Of a DNA stretch of 44,340 nt, positions 33,427 through 39,608 are shown piece by piece. Each line of letters begins with the position of its first letter. Position 1 is the stretch's first letter. The DNA lies in assembly GCF_003583405.1 (NCBI RefSeq), contig NZ_QXEC01000035.1, positions 1 to 44,340 on the forward strand, read 5' to 3'. The notes below the pieces were generated by a model. The model was not told the DNA's origin. It made no database searches and saw nothing but the letters and a program-made list of their open reading frames with translations. The DNA comes from Micromonospora radicis. GTDB lineage: Bacteria; Actinomycetota; Actinomycetes; Mycobacteriales; Micromonosporaceae. The position numbers were made by a program, and so were the translations under genes.

Positions 33427-35091
33427 TCACATCCGTTCCGGGGCCGAGACGCCGAGCAGCCGCAGGCCGTTGGCGATGACCACCCGGGTGGCATCGTTGA
33501 GCCAGAGCCGGGCCCGGTGCAGGTCGGTGACCTCCTCGTCACCCCGGGGCAGGATCCGGCAGTTGTCGTAGAACCGGTGGTACGCCCCGGCCAGATCCTC
33601 CAGGTAGCGGGCCACCCGGTGCGGCTCACGCAGCTCGGCGGCGGTCGCCACCACGGCGGGGAACTCGGCGAGCGCCTTGAGTAGCTCGTTCTCCTTGTCG
33701 TGGCCGAGCAGCTCGGGCCGGAACGACTCGGCGTCACCGCGGGTCAGGCCCACCTCGGCCGCGTTGCGCCCGACGCTGGCCGTCCGGGCCGCCACGTACT
33801 GCACGTAGTAGACCGGGTTGTCCCGGGTGGCCCGGGTCCACAGCTCGATGTCGATGTCGATCGGCGAGTCGCTGGAGTAGCGGGCCAACACGTACCGGGC
33901 GGCGTCCACCCCGATCGACTCGACCAGGTCCTCCAGCGTGATCACCGTGCCGGCCCGCTTGCTCATCCGGACCGGCGCACCGTCGCGGACCAGGTTGACC
34001 AGCTGGCCGATGAGGATCTCCAGGTTCTGCGCCGGGTCGTCACCGAAGCAGGCCGCCATCGCCTTCATCCGGCCGACGTAGCCGTGGTGGTCCGCGCCCA
34101 GCATGATCACGACCCGGTCGAAGCCGCGCTCCCGCTTGTCCAGGTAGTAGGCGCAGTCCGCGGCGAAGTACGTCCACTCGCCGTTGGACTTGCGCAGCAC
34201 CCGGTCCTTGTCGTCACCGAAGTCGGTGGTCCGCAGCCAGGTGGCGCCGTCGGCCTCGAAGAGGTGCCCCTGCTCGCGCAGCCGGGTCAGCGCGTGCTCC
34301 AGCTCACCCCGGTCGTGCAGGTCCTTCTCGTTGAAGTAGGTGTCGAACTCCACCCCGAAGTCGCGCAGCGAGGACTTGATCTCGGTGAACATCAGCGCGA
34401 CGCCCTCGACCCGGAAGACCTCCTCGGCGGCGGCCTCGTCGAGCCCCAGCACCTCGGGGCGGCGGGCGGTCACCTCGGCGGCGATCTCGGCGATGTACGC
34501 CCCGCCGTAGCCGTCCTCCGGAGCGGGCTCACCCTTGGCGGCGGCGAGCAGCGAACGGGCGAACCGGTCGATCTGCGAACCGGCGTCGTTGAAGTAGTAC
34601 TCGGTACCGACGTCGGCACCGGTGGCGCGCAGCAGCCGGCCCAGCGCGTCGCCGACCGCCGCCCAGCGGACGCCACCGATGTGCACCGGGCCGGTCGGGT
34701 TGGCCGAGACGAACTCCAGGTTGATCTTCAGGCCGGCGAGCCGGTCGCTGCGACCGTACTCCGGGCCAGCCTCGACGATCGTCCGGGCCAGCTGGCCGGC
34801 GGCGGCCGCGTCGAGCCGGATGTTCAGGAAGCCCGGGCCGGCGATCTCCACCGACTTGATCCCGGGGGCGCTGGCGAGCTGGGCGGCCAGCGCGGTGGCC
34901 AGCTCGCGCGGCGGTACGCCCACCTTCTTGCTCAGCTGCAGGGCCAGCGTCGAGGCGTAGTCGCCGTGCTCGGCACTGCGCGGTCGCTCGACCGTCGTGC
35001 GCTCCGGCAGCGCGGCGCGGTCCAGCCCTCGGTCGGTGAAGACGGCGTGAGCGGCGGCAAGGACGGCTTCGGCGAGTTCTGCGGGAGTCAC
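33427..35091 (-). CDS. argS: Arginyl-tRNA synthetase
   Basis: Class I synthetase charging tRNA-Arg. The N-terminal additional domain is followed by the HIGH-type motif 'ANPTGPVHIGG', the KMSKS-like 'VRMSKRAGTVI' and a C-terminal DALR anticodon-binding domain ending 'NGLRLLGVSAPERM'. The length of 554 residues is standard. The GTG start at 35089-35091 has no Shine-Dalgarno, but a TAACAT -10 hexamer lies exactly 6 nt upstream, so the mRNA is probably leaderless. A tRNA-Arg gene lies 3 kb away in the same window. argS-lysA-hom-thrC is the same order as in M. tuberculosis. Confidence 0.97.
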   Translation of the reverse strand: MTPAELAEAVLAAAHAVFTDRGLDRAALPERTTVERPRSAEHGDYASTLALQLSKKVGVPPRELATALAAQLASAPGIKSVEIAGPGFLNIRLDAAAAGQLARTIVEAGPEYGRSDRLAGLKINLEFVSANPTGPVHIGGVRWAAVGDALGRLLRATGADVGTEYYFNDAGSQIDRFARSLLAAAKGEPAPEDGYGGAYIAEIAAEVTARRPEVLGLDEAAAEEVFRVEGVALMFTEIKSSLRDFGVEFDTYFNEKDLHDRGELEHALTRLREQGHLFEADGATWLRTTDFGDDKDRVLRKSNGEWTYFAADCAYYLDKRERGFDRVVIMLGADHHGYVGRMKAMAACFGDDPAQNLEILIGQLVNLVRDGAPVRMSKRAGTVITLEDLVESIGVDAARYVLARYSSDSPIDIDIELWTRATRDNPVYYVQYVAARTASVGRNAAEVGLTRGDAESFRPELLGHDKENELLKALAEFPAVVATAAELREPHRVARYLEDLAGAYHRFYDNCRILPRGDEEVTDLHRARLWLNDATRVVIANGLRLLGVSAPERM

Positions 35092-35097
35092 CGAACC

Positions 35098-35103
35098 ATG
35101 TTA
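35098..35103 (-). promoter_or_regulatory. -10 element (TAACAT) for a leaderless argS mRNA
   Basis: Minus-strand TAACAT fits TANNNT and is separated from the argS GTG by 6 nt, the spacing expected for transcription starting at the first base of the start codon. An ATG just upstream reads into TGA after three codons and cannot be the start. Confidence 0.55.
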
Positions 35104-35110
35104 TCGGGGG

Positions 35111-35116
35111 TAGACT
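35111..35116 (+). promoter_or_regulatory. Candidate -10 (TAGACT) for the DUF3105 gene
   Basis: TAGACT lies 75 nt upstream of the DUF3105 start and only 7 bp from the divergent argS -10, so the two promoters are back to back. No clear -35 is present. Confidence 0.4.
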
Positions 35117-35191
35117 CGGTCCCCGCGGCGGCGACCCGGCATCGGGGGCCGGGCCGCCGGATCCCCTGACCGACCGACCTGACGAGGACCG

Positions 35192-35998
35192 ATGAGCATC
35201 AGCACCCCGGGCGGCCCGCAGCGCCGTCCGACCGTGGTCAGCACCGGCAAGAAGCCGGCGGCGGGTCGGCCGGCCGCCGACGCCAAGGCCGCTACGGACA
35301 AGCCGGCGACTCCCAAACGTGCTGGCGGAGGCGGCAAGGGGCCACGCAAGCCGATCGCACCGGTCAAGGTCAGCCAGGGCCGCTCGTGGGGGCCGATCGC
35401 GCTCTTCGTCGCCGTCGGCGTGCTCGCCACCTCGATCATCGGGTTCGGCGCCTGGGCGACCGTTCAGGGTGGCCAGTCATGGCAGGACAAGGCCTCGAAG
35501 ATCGACGGCATCGTCAACTTCCGGGAGACCGACCCGGAGAGCGTCAGCAACCAGGAGCACCGCTCCGGCAAGATCGAGTACGCGCAGAGCCCGCCGGTCG
35601 GCGGCCCGCACAACAACACCTGGCAGCGCTGCCTCGGTGACGTCTACGACGCGCCGATCGCCAGCGAGCACGCCCTGCACAGCCTGGAACACGGCGCGGT
35701 CTGGCTCACCTACCGCCCCGACCTGCCCGAGGCCGACGTGGCGAAGCTGTCCGAGGTCATCCGCGGCAACGACTTCATGTTCATGAGCCCGTACGAGGGC
35801 CTCGACGCCGCCGTCTCGATCCAGGCCTGGGGCTACCAGCTCAAGGTCGACGACGCGGGCGACCCGCGGATCAAGGAGTTCGCCACCGTCCTGGCGCAGA
35901 ACGCCTCGATGGAGCCGGGCGTGCCCTGCTCGTCGGGCAACTACACCACCGGCACCGGCACCGAGCCGCGCGAGATGCAGCCCTCGATGGGCGGCTGA
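35192..35998 (+). CDS. DUF3105 membrane-anchored extracytoplasmic protein
   Basis: The 268-residue protein has a basic, Ala/Pro-rich cytoplasmic head (about residues 1-63), a single transmembrane helix ('WGPIALFVAVGVLATSIIGF', ~66-85) and an extracytoplasmic DUF3105 domain. The domain signatures are 'SPPVGGPHNNTWQRCLGDVY' and 'HALHSLEHGAVWLTYRPDL', rich in His and with a Cys pair candidate at 'QRCLG' and 'VPCSS'. The role is unknown; clustered His residues make metal binding possible. GAGGA precedes the ATG by about 5 nt. It is followed after 2 nt by a DUF305 gene, a recurrent pairing in actinobacteria. Confidence 0.9.
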   Translation: MSISTPGGPQRRPTVVSTGKKPAAGRPAADAKAATDKPATPKRAGGGGKGPRKPIAPVKVSQGRSWGPIALFVAVGVLATSIIGFGAWATVQGGQSWQDKASKIDGIVNFRETDPESVSNQEHRSGKIEYAQSPPVGGPHNNTWQRCLGDVYDAPIASEHALHSLEHGAVWLTYRPDLPEADVAKLSEVIRGNDFMFMSPYEGLDAAVSIQAWGYQLKVDDAGDPRIKEFATVLAQNASMEPGVPCSSGNYTTGTGTEPREMQPSMGG

Positions 35999-36000
35999 CG

Positions 36001-36660
36001 ATGCCCAGCGCGGTGCAGGAGACGACGGTCGACGAGCAGACGACGCAGCCGGCCGAGCCCCGGCCGACGTCCCGGACCCTGCGTTACCTGACGCTGGCCG
36101 TGACGGCGCTGCTGCTGCTCGGCGTCGGCTGGACGGCCGCGACGCTGGCCACCGGACGCACCCCGGGTGAGGAGTCGGCCGAGGCCGGCTTCGCTCGGGA
36201 CATGTCCCGGCACCACGCCCAGGCCGTGGAGATGGCCATGGTCGCGTACGCCAAGGGGCAGGATCCGGCGATCCGGCAGCTCGGGTACGACATCGCCCTG
36301 ACCCAACAGGCCCAGATCGGTCACATGCAGCGCTGGCTACAGGAGTGGGAGTTGCTGCCGACCGGTTCCCGGCCGGCGATGTCCTGGATGCCCGACGGGG
36401 TCGGGGTGGACGAGAACGGGCTGATGCCCGGCATGGCCACCCGCGAGGAGATCACCCGCCTGCACGAGGCGCAGGGCGTCGAGGTCGACCGCCTCTTCAT
36501 CGAGTTGATGATCAAGCACCACATCGGCGGCGTGCACATGGCCGACGGGGTACTCAAGGCCTCCGACCGTCCCGAGGTGGTCCGGCTGGCCCAGGCGATG
36601 AAGCAGGCCCAGCAGAAGGAGATCAACGAGCTGCGCAAGCTGCAGCAGGGCGCCGGCTGA
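36001..36660 (+). CDS. DUF305 membrane-anchored helical protein
   Basis: After a transmembrane helix (about residues 27-47, 'YLTLAVTALLLLGVGWTAA') comes a DUF305 ferritin-like domain with two copies of the His/Met pattern: 'FARDMSRHHAQAVEMAMVA' with 'QQAQIGHMQRWL', and 'ELMIKHHIGGVHMADGV' with a final Lys/Gln-rich helix. Some DUF305 proteins, such as CopM of cyanobacteria, bind copper through such residues. Copper handling is therefore a reasonable guess. It begins 2 nt after the DUF3105 stop, so the two are translated from one mRNA. A strong terminator follows at 36681. Confidence 0.92.
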   Translation: MPSAVQETTVDEQTTQPAEPRPTSRTLRYLTLAVTALLLLGVGWTAATLATGRTPGEESAEAGFARDMSRHHAQAVEMAMVAYAKGQDPAIRQLGYDIALTQQAQIGHMQRWLQEWELLPTGSRPAMSWMPDGVGVDENGLMPGMATREEITRLHEAQGVEVDRLFIELMIKHHIGGVHMADGVLKASDRPEVVRLAQAMKQAQQKEINELRKLQQGAG

Positions 36661-36680
36661 GGCCGCGTCCACCACTCGAC

Positions 36681-36718
36681 CGGCGCCGTCCCGCTCACCC
36701 CAGAGCGGGACGGCGCCG
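36681..36718 (+). terminator. Strong terminator after the DUF305 gene
   Basis: CGGCGCCGTCCCGCTC (36681-36696) pairs over 16 bp with 36703-36718 around the loop ACCCCA, 20 nt after the stop, and is followed by GTCGTTGTC. Its right half is part of the tandem repeat that follows. Confidence 0.8.
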
Positions 36719-36849
36719 TCGTTGTCCGGGCCGCCGACGACGCCACGCTCGCCCAGAGCTGACGGCGCCATCGTGTCCGGTCCGCCGACGACGCCTCGCT
36801 CACCCCAGAGCGGGACGGCGCCATCGTGTCCGGGCCGCCGACGACGCCC
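36692..36849. repeat. Three tandem ~53-bp repeats
   Basis: Copies at 36692-36745 (54 bp), 36746-36796 (51 bp) and 36797-36849 (53 bp) share CGCTCACCCCAGAGCGGG at the start and GCCGCCGACGACGCC at the end. The first copy includes the terminator's loop and right arm, so the array seems to have grown by duplication of the terminator region. Non-coding. Confidence 0.85.
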
Positions 36850-36959
36850 CGCGGGCGCCTGCGGCAGGCCGACCGGGATCGACGCGACCGACACCGGTCC
36901 CCGAGCAAGCCCCGCCACCGCCAGCCGCACCCACCCGCACCCGGACCCCGGACGTGGAA

Positions 36960-37032
36960 GATCGTGCTCGATCAGGGATCGAGTGGCCAACCGGGCGCAG
37001 CGAGACCACTCGATCCCTGATCGAGCACGATC
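36960..37032. repeat. Large palindromic element, 27-bp perfect arms
   Basis: Bases 36960-36986 are the exact reverse complement of 37006-37032 with a 19-nt spacer. The arm contains GCTCGATCAGGGATCGAG. The sequence differs from the element at 163-231, but arm length (27 vs 26) and spacer length (19 vs 17) are almost the same. It lies 300 bp past the DUF305 gene, behind that gene's own terminator, so it is not needed as terminator there. Confidence 0.8.
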
Positions 37033-37091
37033 ATGGGGTGCTGGAGCCATGAACTCGGCCAGTCATGCGTGTTTTGTCCGCAATCCGGACA

Positions 37092-37204
37092 GGGAACGGC
37101 GTGCCATAGATCAGGTCGAGGTTCACGTCCTCCCGGTCGGGCTCCTGGTCGGCGTTCCCGCGCCGAGGGGAACGGCGCGCCGTGGATCAGGTCGAGGTTC
37201 ACGT
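37092..37204. repeat. 37-bp direct repeat, possible remnant of a minus-strand frame
   Basis: Copies at 37092-37128 and 37168-37204 differ at only three positions and share GATCAGGTCGAGGTTCACGT. Read on the minus strand, both encode a phrase like 'VNLDLIHGAP', within an open stretch (36972-37328) that has no recognised family and no good start. I regard it as possible debris of a decayed gene; this is uncertain. Confidence 0.55.
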
Positions 37205-37406
37205 GGTCGAACGGCCCGCCGGGATCGTCCGCAGGCTCGTCGTGCAACCTGCCCAGCTCTCGGGTGAGCCGCAACGGGTGGAGGCAGCAGCCCAACGCCC
37301 ACCCGGTACGCCGACCGGGATCGGCCACTCCATCACCCCTTGCACGTATAAGACCGATTTTCCCTCTAGGGGTTACTTAGAGAGAAGTGCACTCGTTGTC
37401 CTGGAC

Positions 37407-38099
37407 GTGGGGGTTGCACTCAGAGACGCACGGCGTTCCGTCACCAGCTGGTGCCGGCGCCACACCATCGGCGGTGACGGGACGGTGGCAGCCGTCCGTC
37501 GCGGACAGCGGCAGGGCGAGCCGGGAGCGCTCAGCCGCGAACAGGAGCTGGAACTGATCGACACCCTCCGGGGCGTCCACCCTGACGCGTTCGGCCTGGA
37601 CGAGGAGCTGTGGACCCGGCAGAGTCTGCAGGGCCTGATCCAGCAACACTTCGGGTTGACCCTGGAGACCGGCACGGTCGGGGCGTACCTGCGAGCCTGG
37701 GGGTTGGGCCCGCGCGAGCCCCGGGAGCGGGCCTGCGGGCTCTGCGTGGGCGCGGTCGAGCGGTGGGTACGCAGCGAATACCCGGCGATCACCCGGGCCG
37801 CCCAGGAGCACCTCGCCGAGGTCTACTGGCTCGGCCGGGTCCGCCTGCGCGGCACCATGCCGGCCGCCGACGTGGTCTCCGCCGTCTCCTCGCGCGGCCG
37901 GGTCCGGTTCATGATCACCACGCCGTCGGTCGACCCGGCGCTGCCCCGGGACTTCGTCCTGCGGCTCAGCGGCGCCGAGCAGCGCACCGTCCACCTCATC
38001 GTCGACGGCTCCTGGGCCCGCAACGAGTGGCCGCGCCGGCTGCCCCGGCGGATCGTGCCGCACCCGCTGCCGAGTTGCGGACGCGCGCAGGCCGCCTGA
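37407..38099 (+). CDS. Degenerate IS630-like transposase-derived protein
   Basis: About 230 residues from a GTG at 37407. The start is uncertain: the frame is open back to 37182, but no ribosome site is clear. The N-terminal part matches the winged helix-turn-helix of IS630-family transposases: 'DARRSVTSWCRRHTIGG', then 'SREQELELIDTL', 'LWTRQSLQGLIQQHFGLTL' and 'VGAYLRAWGLGPREP'. The second half resembles the DDE RNase-H fold, but where the first catalytic Asp-Glu is expected it reads 'EVYWLGRVRL', the second Asp survives in 'RTVHLIVDGSW', and the protein ends before the third acid (NPVE-type motif). It cannot be an active transposase. Intact frame and host-like codon use suggest a retained DNA-binding role (inference). 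A tRNA-Arg gene follows. Confidence 0.65.
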   Translation: MGVALRDARRSVTSWCRRHTIGGDGTVAAVRRGQRQGEPGALSREQELELIDTLRGVHPDAFGLDEELWTRQSLQGLIQQHFGLTLETGTVGAYLRAWGLGPREPRERACGLCVGAVERWVRSEYPAITRAAQEHLAEVYWLGRVRLRGTMPAADVVSAVSSRGRVRFMITTPSVDPALPRDFVLRLSGAEQRTVHLIVDGSWARNEWPRRLPRRIVPHPLPSCGRAQAA

Positions 38100-38101
38100 C
38101 T

Positions 38102-38120
38102 CGCCGATACCGATTCGGCG
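38102..38120 (+). terminator. Hairpin directly after the transposase-like gene
   Basis: CGCCGA (38102-38107) and TCGGCG (38115-38120) pair around a 7-nt loop, 3 nt after the stop codon. It would insulate the tRNA gene from upstream transcription. Confidence 0.45.
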
Positions 38121-38138
38121 ATCGGCTACGGGGTTTGC

Positions 38139-38144
38139 TAGTCT
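38139..38144 (+). promoter_or_regulatory. Candidate -10 (TAGTCT) of the tRNA-Arg gene
   Basis: TAGTCT fits TANNNT and ends 14 nt before the first base of the tRNA. A weak -35 (TTCGGC) can be placed 19 nt upstream. Confidence 0.4.
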
Positions 38145-38158
38145 TCTCCCGTCGCTGA

Positions 38159-38233
38159 GCCCCCGTAGCTCAGGGGATAGAGCACCGCCCTCCGGAGGCG
38201 GGGGCGCAGGTTCGAATCCTGCCGGGGGCACCA
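38159..38233 (+). tRNA. tRNA-Arg (anticodon CCG)
   Basis: The acceptor stem GCCCCCG pairs with CGGGGGC. The D-arm is 'GCTCAGGGGATAGAGC', the anticodon stem CCGCC/GGCGG holds the loop CTCCGGA with anticodon CCG, and the T-arm has GGTTCGAATCC. The discriminator A is followed by an encoded CCA (38231-38233). It reads CGG, a frequent arginine codon in this genome. Confidence 0.95.
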
Positions 38234-38251
38234 GAGCAGACCACCACGATG

Positions 38252-38285
38252 AGGCCGCCGACCCGGTAACCCCGGTCAGCGGCCT
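38252..38285 (+). terminator. Terminator after tRNA-Arg
   Basis: AGGCCGC (38252-38258) pairs with GCGGCCT (38279-38285), and GACC with GGTC inside after one mismatch, leaving a 10-nt loop. It lies 18 nt downstream of the tRNA. Confidence 0.6.
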
Positions 38286-38342
38286 TGATCGTCTCCGGGC
38301 CTCGGTAGCCCGCAGCGGGTACCGGGCTCACCGACCACCAGC

Positions 38343-38741
38343 TCAGGTGCCGGCCGGGGAGAAACTTCCGCGCTGGGCCGCGATCGTGATGTTCGCCCTG
38401 CCCTCGGTCGGCAGCATCAGCGGTGACTCCTTGCGTCCACCCTCGATCAGCGGCGAGACCACGACGACGCGTACCTCGCCCGCGGCGTCGTTGCGCGGCA
38501 GCAGCACCTTTCCGGTGGCGTCCGACCTACCCGACGCGTGGACCTGCCCACCGAGGTCCACCAACGACACTTCCGCCTCCGGGATCCCGAGGAAGAAGCA
38601 GCCGGCGTCGCCCTCCACACAGACGTTCACCCAGAGTTGTACGTCGACGTCGGCGGGCTCACCGCCGCCGCAGCCGGCCGCACCCGTCACGGCCAACATC
38701 AGCCCGAGGATCGGCCCGAGCTTGACAAGCTTCGTCCCCAT
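38343..38741 (-). CDS. Small putative lipoprotein with Ig-/CarboxypepD-like domain
   Basis: The 132-residue protein starts with a basic n-region, a hydrophobic helix ('LGPILGLMLAVTG') and Cys24 in 'TGAAGC', a plausible though not ideal lipobox. The mature part 'AEVSLVDLGGQVHASGRSDATGKVLL' has the strand-turn pattern of carboxypeptidase-regulatory-like or bacterial Ig-like domains, with two extra cysteines ('VNVCVEGDAGCFF') that could form a disulfide. The function is unknown. The ATG at 38739-38741 follows GGGGGAG with about 3-nt spacing; a longer open frame upstream is not coding-like. An imperfect hairpin at 38303-38324 lies beyond its stop and may terminate it. Confidence 0.72.
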   Translation of the reverse strand: MGTKLVKLGPILGLMLAVTGAAGCGGGEPADVDVQLWVNVCVEGDAGCFFLGIPEAEVSLVDLGGQVHASGRSDATGKVLLPRNDAAGEVRVVVVSPLIEGGRKESPLMLPTEGRANITIAAQRGSFSPAGT

Positions 38742-38893
38742 GCTCTCCCCCGTCGCGCCGCTACGGCTCATCCGCGAAGGTACCCGTCCAGGACGGGACC
38801 TTGGTCCCGGTGACCTGAGGTGTTCCGGCCCGCGCGCCCGGACCCTGCCAAGGGTGACAGTGGTGGGGAAGAAAGCGAAGACCGGAGGCGACG

Positions 38894-39487
38894 ATGACCA
38901 TCCAGCACAACACCCACCGCTCGATCGAGCGGCCCCTCGAACACGCCGAACTGCCCGGCTCGATGTTGACCACCACCGCCGCCCGGGCACTGGCCGTGCT
39001 GCGGGTCGCCACCGGGCTCGTCTTCCTGTGGGCCTTCCTCGACAAGACCTTCGGCCTCGGGTACGCCACCCCCGCCGAGCGGGCCTGGATCAACGGCGGC
39101 TCCCCGACCAAGGGGTTCCTGGCCAACGTCGAGGTCGGACCGCTCCAGTCGATCGCGCACACGATCGCCGGCACCTGGTGGGCGAACGTCCTGTTCATGG
39201 TCGGCCTGGCCGCGATCGGTCTCGCCCTCGTCGCCGGGGTCGGGCTGCGCCTCGCCGCCGCCTCGGGCACGCTGATGATGGCGCTGATGTGGCTGGCCGA
39301 GTTCCCGTTGGCCCGGTTCACCGCCGCCGGCGACCCGACCGGCTCGACCAACCCGCTGGTCGACTACCACCTGATCTACGCCGTGGTGCTGGTGGTCCTG
39401 GCCGCCGCGTACGCCGGACACACCTGGGGGCTGGGGCGGCTCTGGGCCCGGCTGCCCTTCGTGCAGCGACACCGCTGGATGATCTGA
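38894..39487 (+). CDS. DoxX-like integral membrane protein
   Basis: A 197-residue protein with four hydrophobic helices: 'LAVLRVATGLVFLWAFLDKT', 'WANVLFMVGLAAIGLALVAG', 'ASGTLMMALMWLAEF' and 'YAVVLVVLAAAYAGHTWGL'. The family pattern 'RVATGLVFLWAFLDKTFGLG' together with 'GLGRLWARLPFV' fits actinobacterial DoxX/DoxD-type proteins, related to the small subunit of thiosulfate:quinone oxidoreductase. In this group the redox function is unproven. GGAGG lies 5 nt before the ATG. The gene is divergent from the lipoprotein gene and convergent with the polymerase-domain gene. Confidence 0.82.
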   Translation: MTIQHNTHRSIERPLEHAELPGSMLTTTAARALAVLRVATGLVFLWAFLDKTFGLGYATPAERAWINGGSPTKGFLANVEVGPLQSIAHTIAGTWWANVLFMVGLAAIGLALVAGVGLRLAAASGTLMMALMWLAEFPLARFTAAGDPTGSTNPLVDYHLIYAVVLVVLAAAYAGHTWGLGRLWARLPFVQRHRWMI

Positions 39488-39502
39488 CCCCGCGCGATCA
39501 AC

Positions 39503-39531
39503 GTGCGCCGGACCGCCACGGTCCGGCGCAC
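39503..39531. terminator. Bidirectional terminator between DoxX and LigD-like genes
   Basis: GTGCGCCGGACCG (39503-39515) pairs perfectly over 13 bp with 39519-39531 around CCA, 16 nt after the DoxX stop and about 77 nt past the stop of the convergent LigD-like gene. Confidence 0.7.
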
Positions 39532-39608
39532 CGTCGTGTGCGTGCCGCGCCGTCGGCCGCCACGGTCGACGCCCGTCGACGAGACGCCGGTCGCGTCGTC
39601 ACGCGTAC

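Noticed and set aside
33381..33737. Upstream extension of the lysA frame into argS
   Set aside because: It lies within the argS 3' end in another phase. A strong GGAGGAG site before the ATG at 33380 marks the true start.
36692..36849. CRISPR array
   Set aside because: The repeats are contiguous and of about 53 bp without spacers, and no cas gene is present in the window.
35192..38233. Integrative element using the tRNA-Arg gene as attachment site
   Set aside because: No integrase, no direct repeat of the tRNA 3' end and no phage or plasmid genes are seen within the window.
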